Source of the DNA: Vicinamibacteria bacterium
Lineage (GTDB): Bacteria > Acidobacteriota > Vicinamibacteria > Vicinamibacterales > UBA2999
Length of the DNA: 59,958 nt
Assembly: GCA_025938035.1 (NCBI GenBank)
Contig: JAICQE010000005.1
Location: forward strand, 1 to 59,958
Direction: 5' to 3'
Shown here: piece by piece, positions 59,519 to 59,958 of the stretch
Layout: every line of letters begins with the position of its first letter
Position numbering within the stretch: the stretch's first letter is position 1
Made by a program: the position numbers and the translations under genes
The notes under the pieces: generated by a model
The model's input: only the letters and a program-made list of their open reading frames with translations
What the model was told of the DNA's origin: nothing
Database searches by the model: none

Positions 59519-59958
59519 ATGGCGAACGCAGACAACGGGTTGTTAACGCCCGAGACGACACCGGGCACACAGCCCGCACCTGGTCGGACCCGCTCAGGGA
59601 AGCCGGCCGGGCCAGCCTTCAAACCAATGCACCACGAGGACATGGACCCGCAGGATTTCGCGTCCATGCTCGAGGCTTATGACGAAAGCTTCCGCAACAT
59701 GGCGGAGGGCGAAGTCGTCAAGGGCACGGTCCTCAAGGTGACCGACACCCACGTCGTCGTCGACGTCGGCTACAAATCAGAAGGTCTCATCCCGGTTCAC
59801 GAGTTCCTCGACGAAAACGGCAACGTCACCGTGCAGGGGGGCGACACCGTCGACGTCCTGCTCGAGCGGACGGAAGACCGCGAAGGCCACATCGTGCTGT
59901 CGCGCGAGAAGGCCGAGAAGATGAAGATCTGGGACGAGGTCGAGAAGGCCTACGCCGA
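59519..59958 (+). CDS. rpsA: 30S ribosomal protein S1, N-terminal part
   Basis: The first 146 residues are visible; the gene runs off the window end. A disordered N-terminus (about 1-40) precedes the first S1 motif: EGEVVKGTVLKVTDTHVVVD and VGYKSEGLIPVHEF, then the start of the second unit (HIVLSREKAEKMKIWDEVEK). S1 recruits mRNA to the 30S subunit. AGGAGG lies 12 bases before ATG 59519. Confidence 0.92.
   Translation, partial: MANADNGLLTPETTPGTQPAPGRTRSGKPAGPAFKPMHHEDMDPQDFASMLEAYDESFRNMAEGEVVKGTVLKVTDTHVVVDVGYKSEGLIPVHEFLDENGNVTVQGGDTVDVLLERTEDREGHIVLSREKAEKMKIWDEVEKAYA

Overview
The window is high-GC DNA, densely coding on both strands, with no rRNA, tRNA, phage or CRISPR signal that I can see. 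The gene content suggests a free-living, redox-flexible member of the Acidobacteriota, perhaps Vicinamibacteria: CRTAC1/UnbV protein, DUF6335, DUF4956, BCAM0308, multihaem cytochromes, many secreted hypotheticals and short intergenic hairpin repeats. That placement is inference; no marker gene was compared.

Layout. 1-5418 (minus): TolC / HlyD adaptor / RND permease efflux operon, the permease cut by the window edge. 5862-8583: phosphoribosyltransferase, erythromycin-esterase-like and dienelactone-hydrolase-like operon. 8561-17050: ABC ATPase with an unknown secreted protein, VIT1-like transporter, BCAM0308 protein, a DUF4956 / phosphoesterase / NhaA-like operon, MgtC-like, phosphatase-like and OsmC proteins. 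17310-27271: secreted and membrane proteins, including an M23 peptidase broken by a frameshift. 27389-35028: an electron-transfer island with mono- and hexahaem cytochromes, an MtrA/DmsE-like decahaem cytochrome, an MtrB/PioB-like porin, and a convergent tetrahaem / Fe-S / NrfD operon. 35223-43631: four-helix-bundle protein, tandem Usp, gallate-dioxygenase-like enzyme, sulfite-oxidase-like enzyme, and a NarX/NarL-type two-component pair with a CRTAC1 protein. 44106-50700: a regulatory core with two near-identical sigma-54 response-regulator activators, a PAS histidine kinase, a second four-helix-bundle protein, a second small cytochrome c and a Usp. 50831-59958: housekeeping (M50 protease, trpS, scpA, scpB, rluB, cmk, an ECF sigma factor, a histone-H1-like DUF6335 protein and the start of rpsA).

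The main discovery is a candidate local regulon. At least ten intergenic regions carry two copies of a 16-bp palindrome, consensus close to TGCGGA-N4-TCCGCA, with centres 20 or 21 bp apart. About 85, 95, 105 or 115 bp downstream lies a -24/-12 (sigma-54) promoter of the form YGGCACG-N4-TTGC. Several regions fire in both directions. The target genes are efflux, the phosphoribosyltransferase operon, BCAM0308, DUF4956/NhaA, OsmC, a secreted unknown operon, four-helix-bundle proteins, Usp, small cytochrome c, a gallate-dioxygenase-like enzyme and a haem lipoprotein. The obvious regulators are the PAS kinase and the two sigma-54 activators at 44-49 kb. The gene set resembles a dormancy or low-oxygen stimulon (compare DosR of mycobacteria), here apparently built on sigma-54. 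Three of the promoters place the start codon at the predicted transcription start, which implies leaderless mRNAs.
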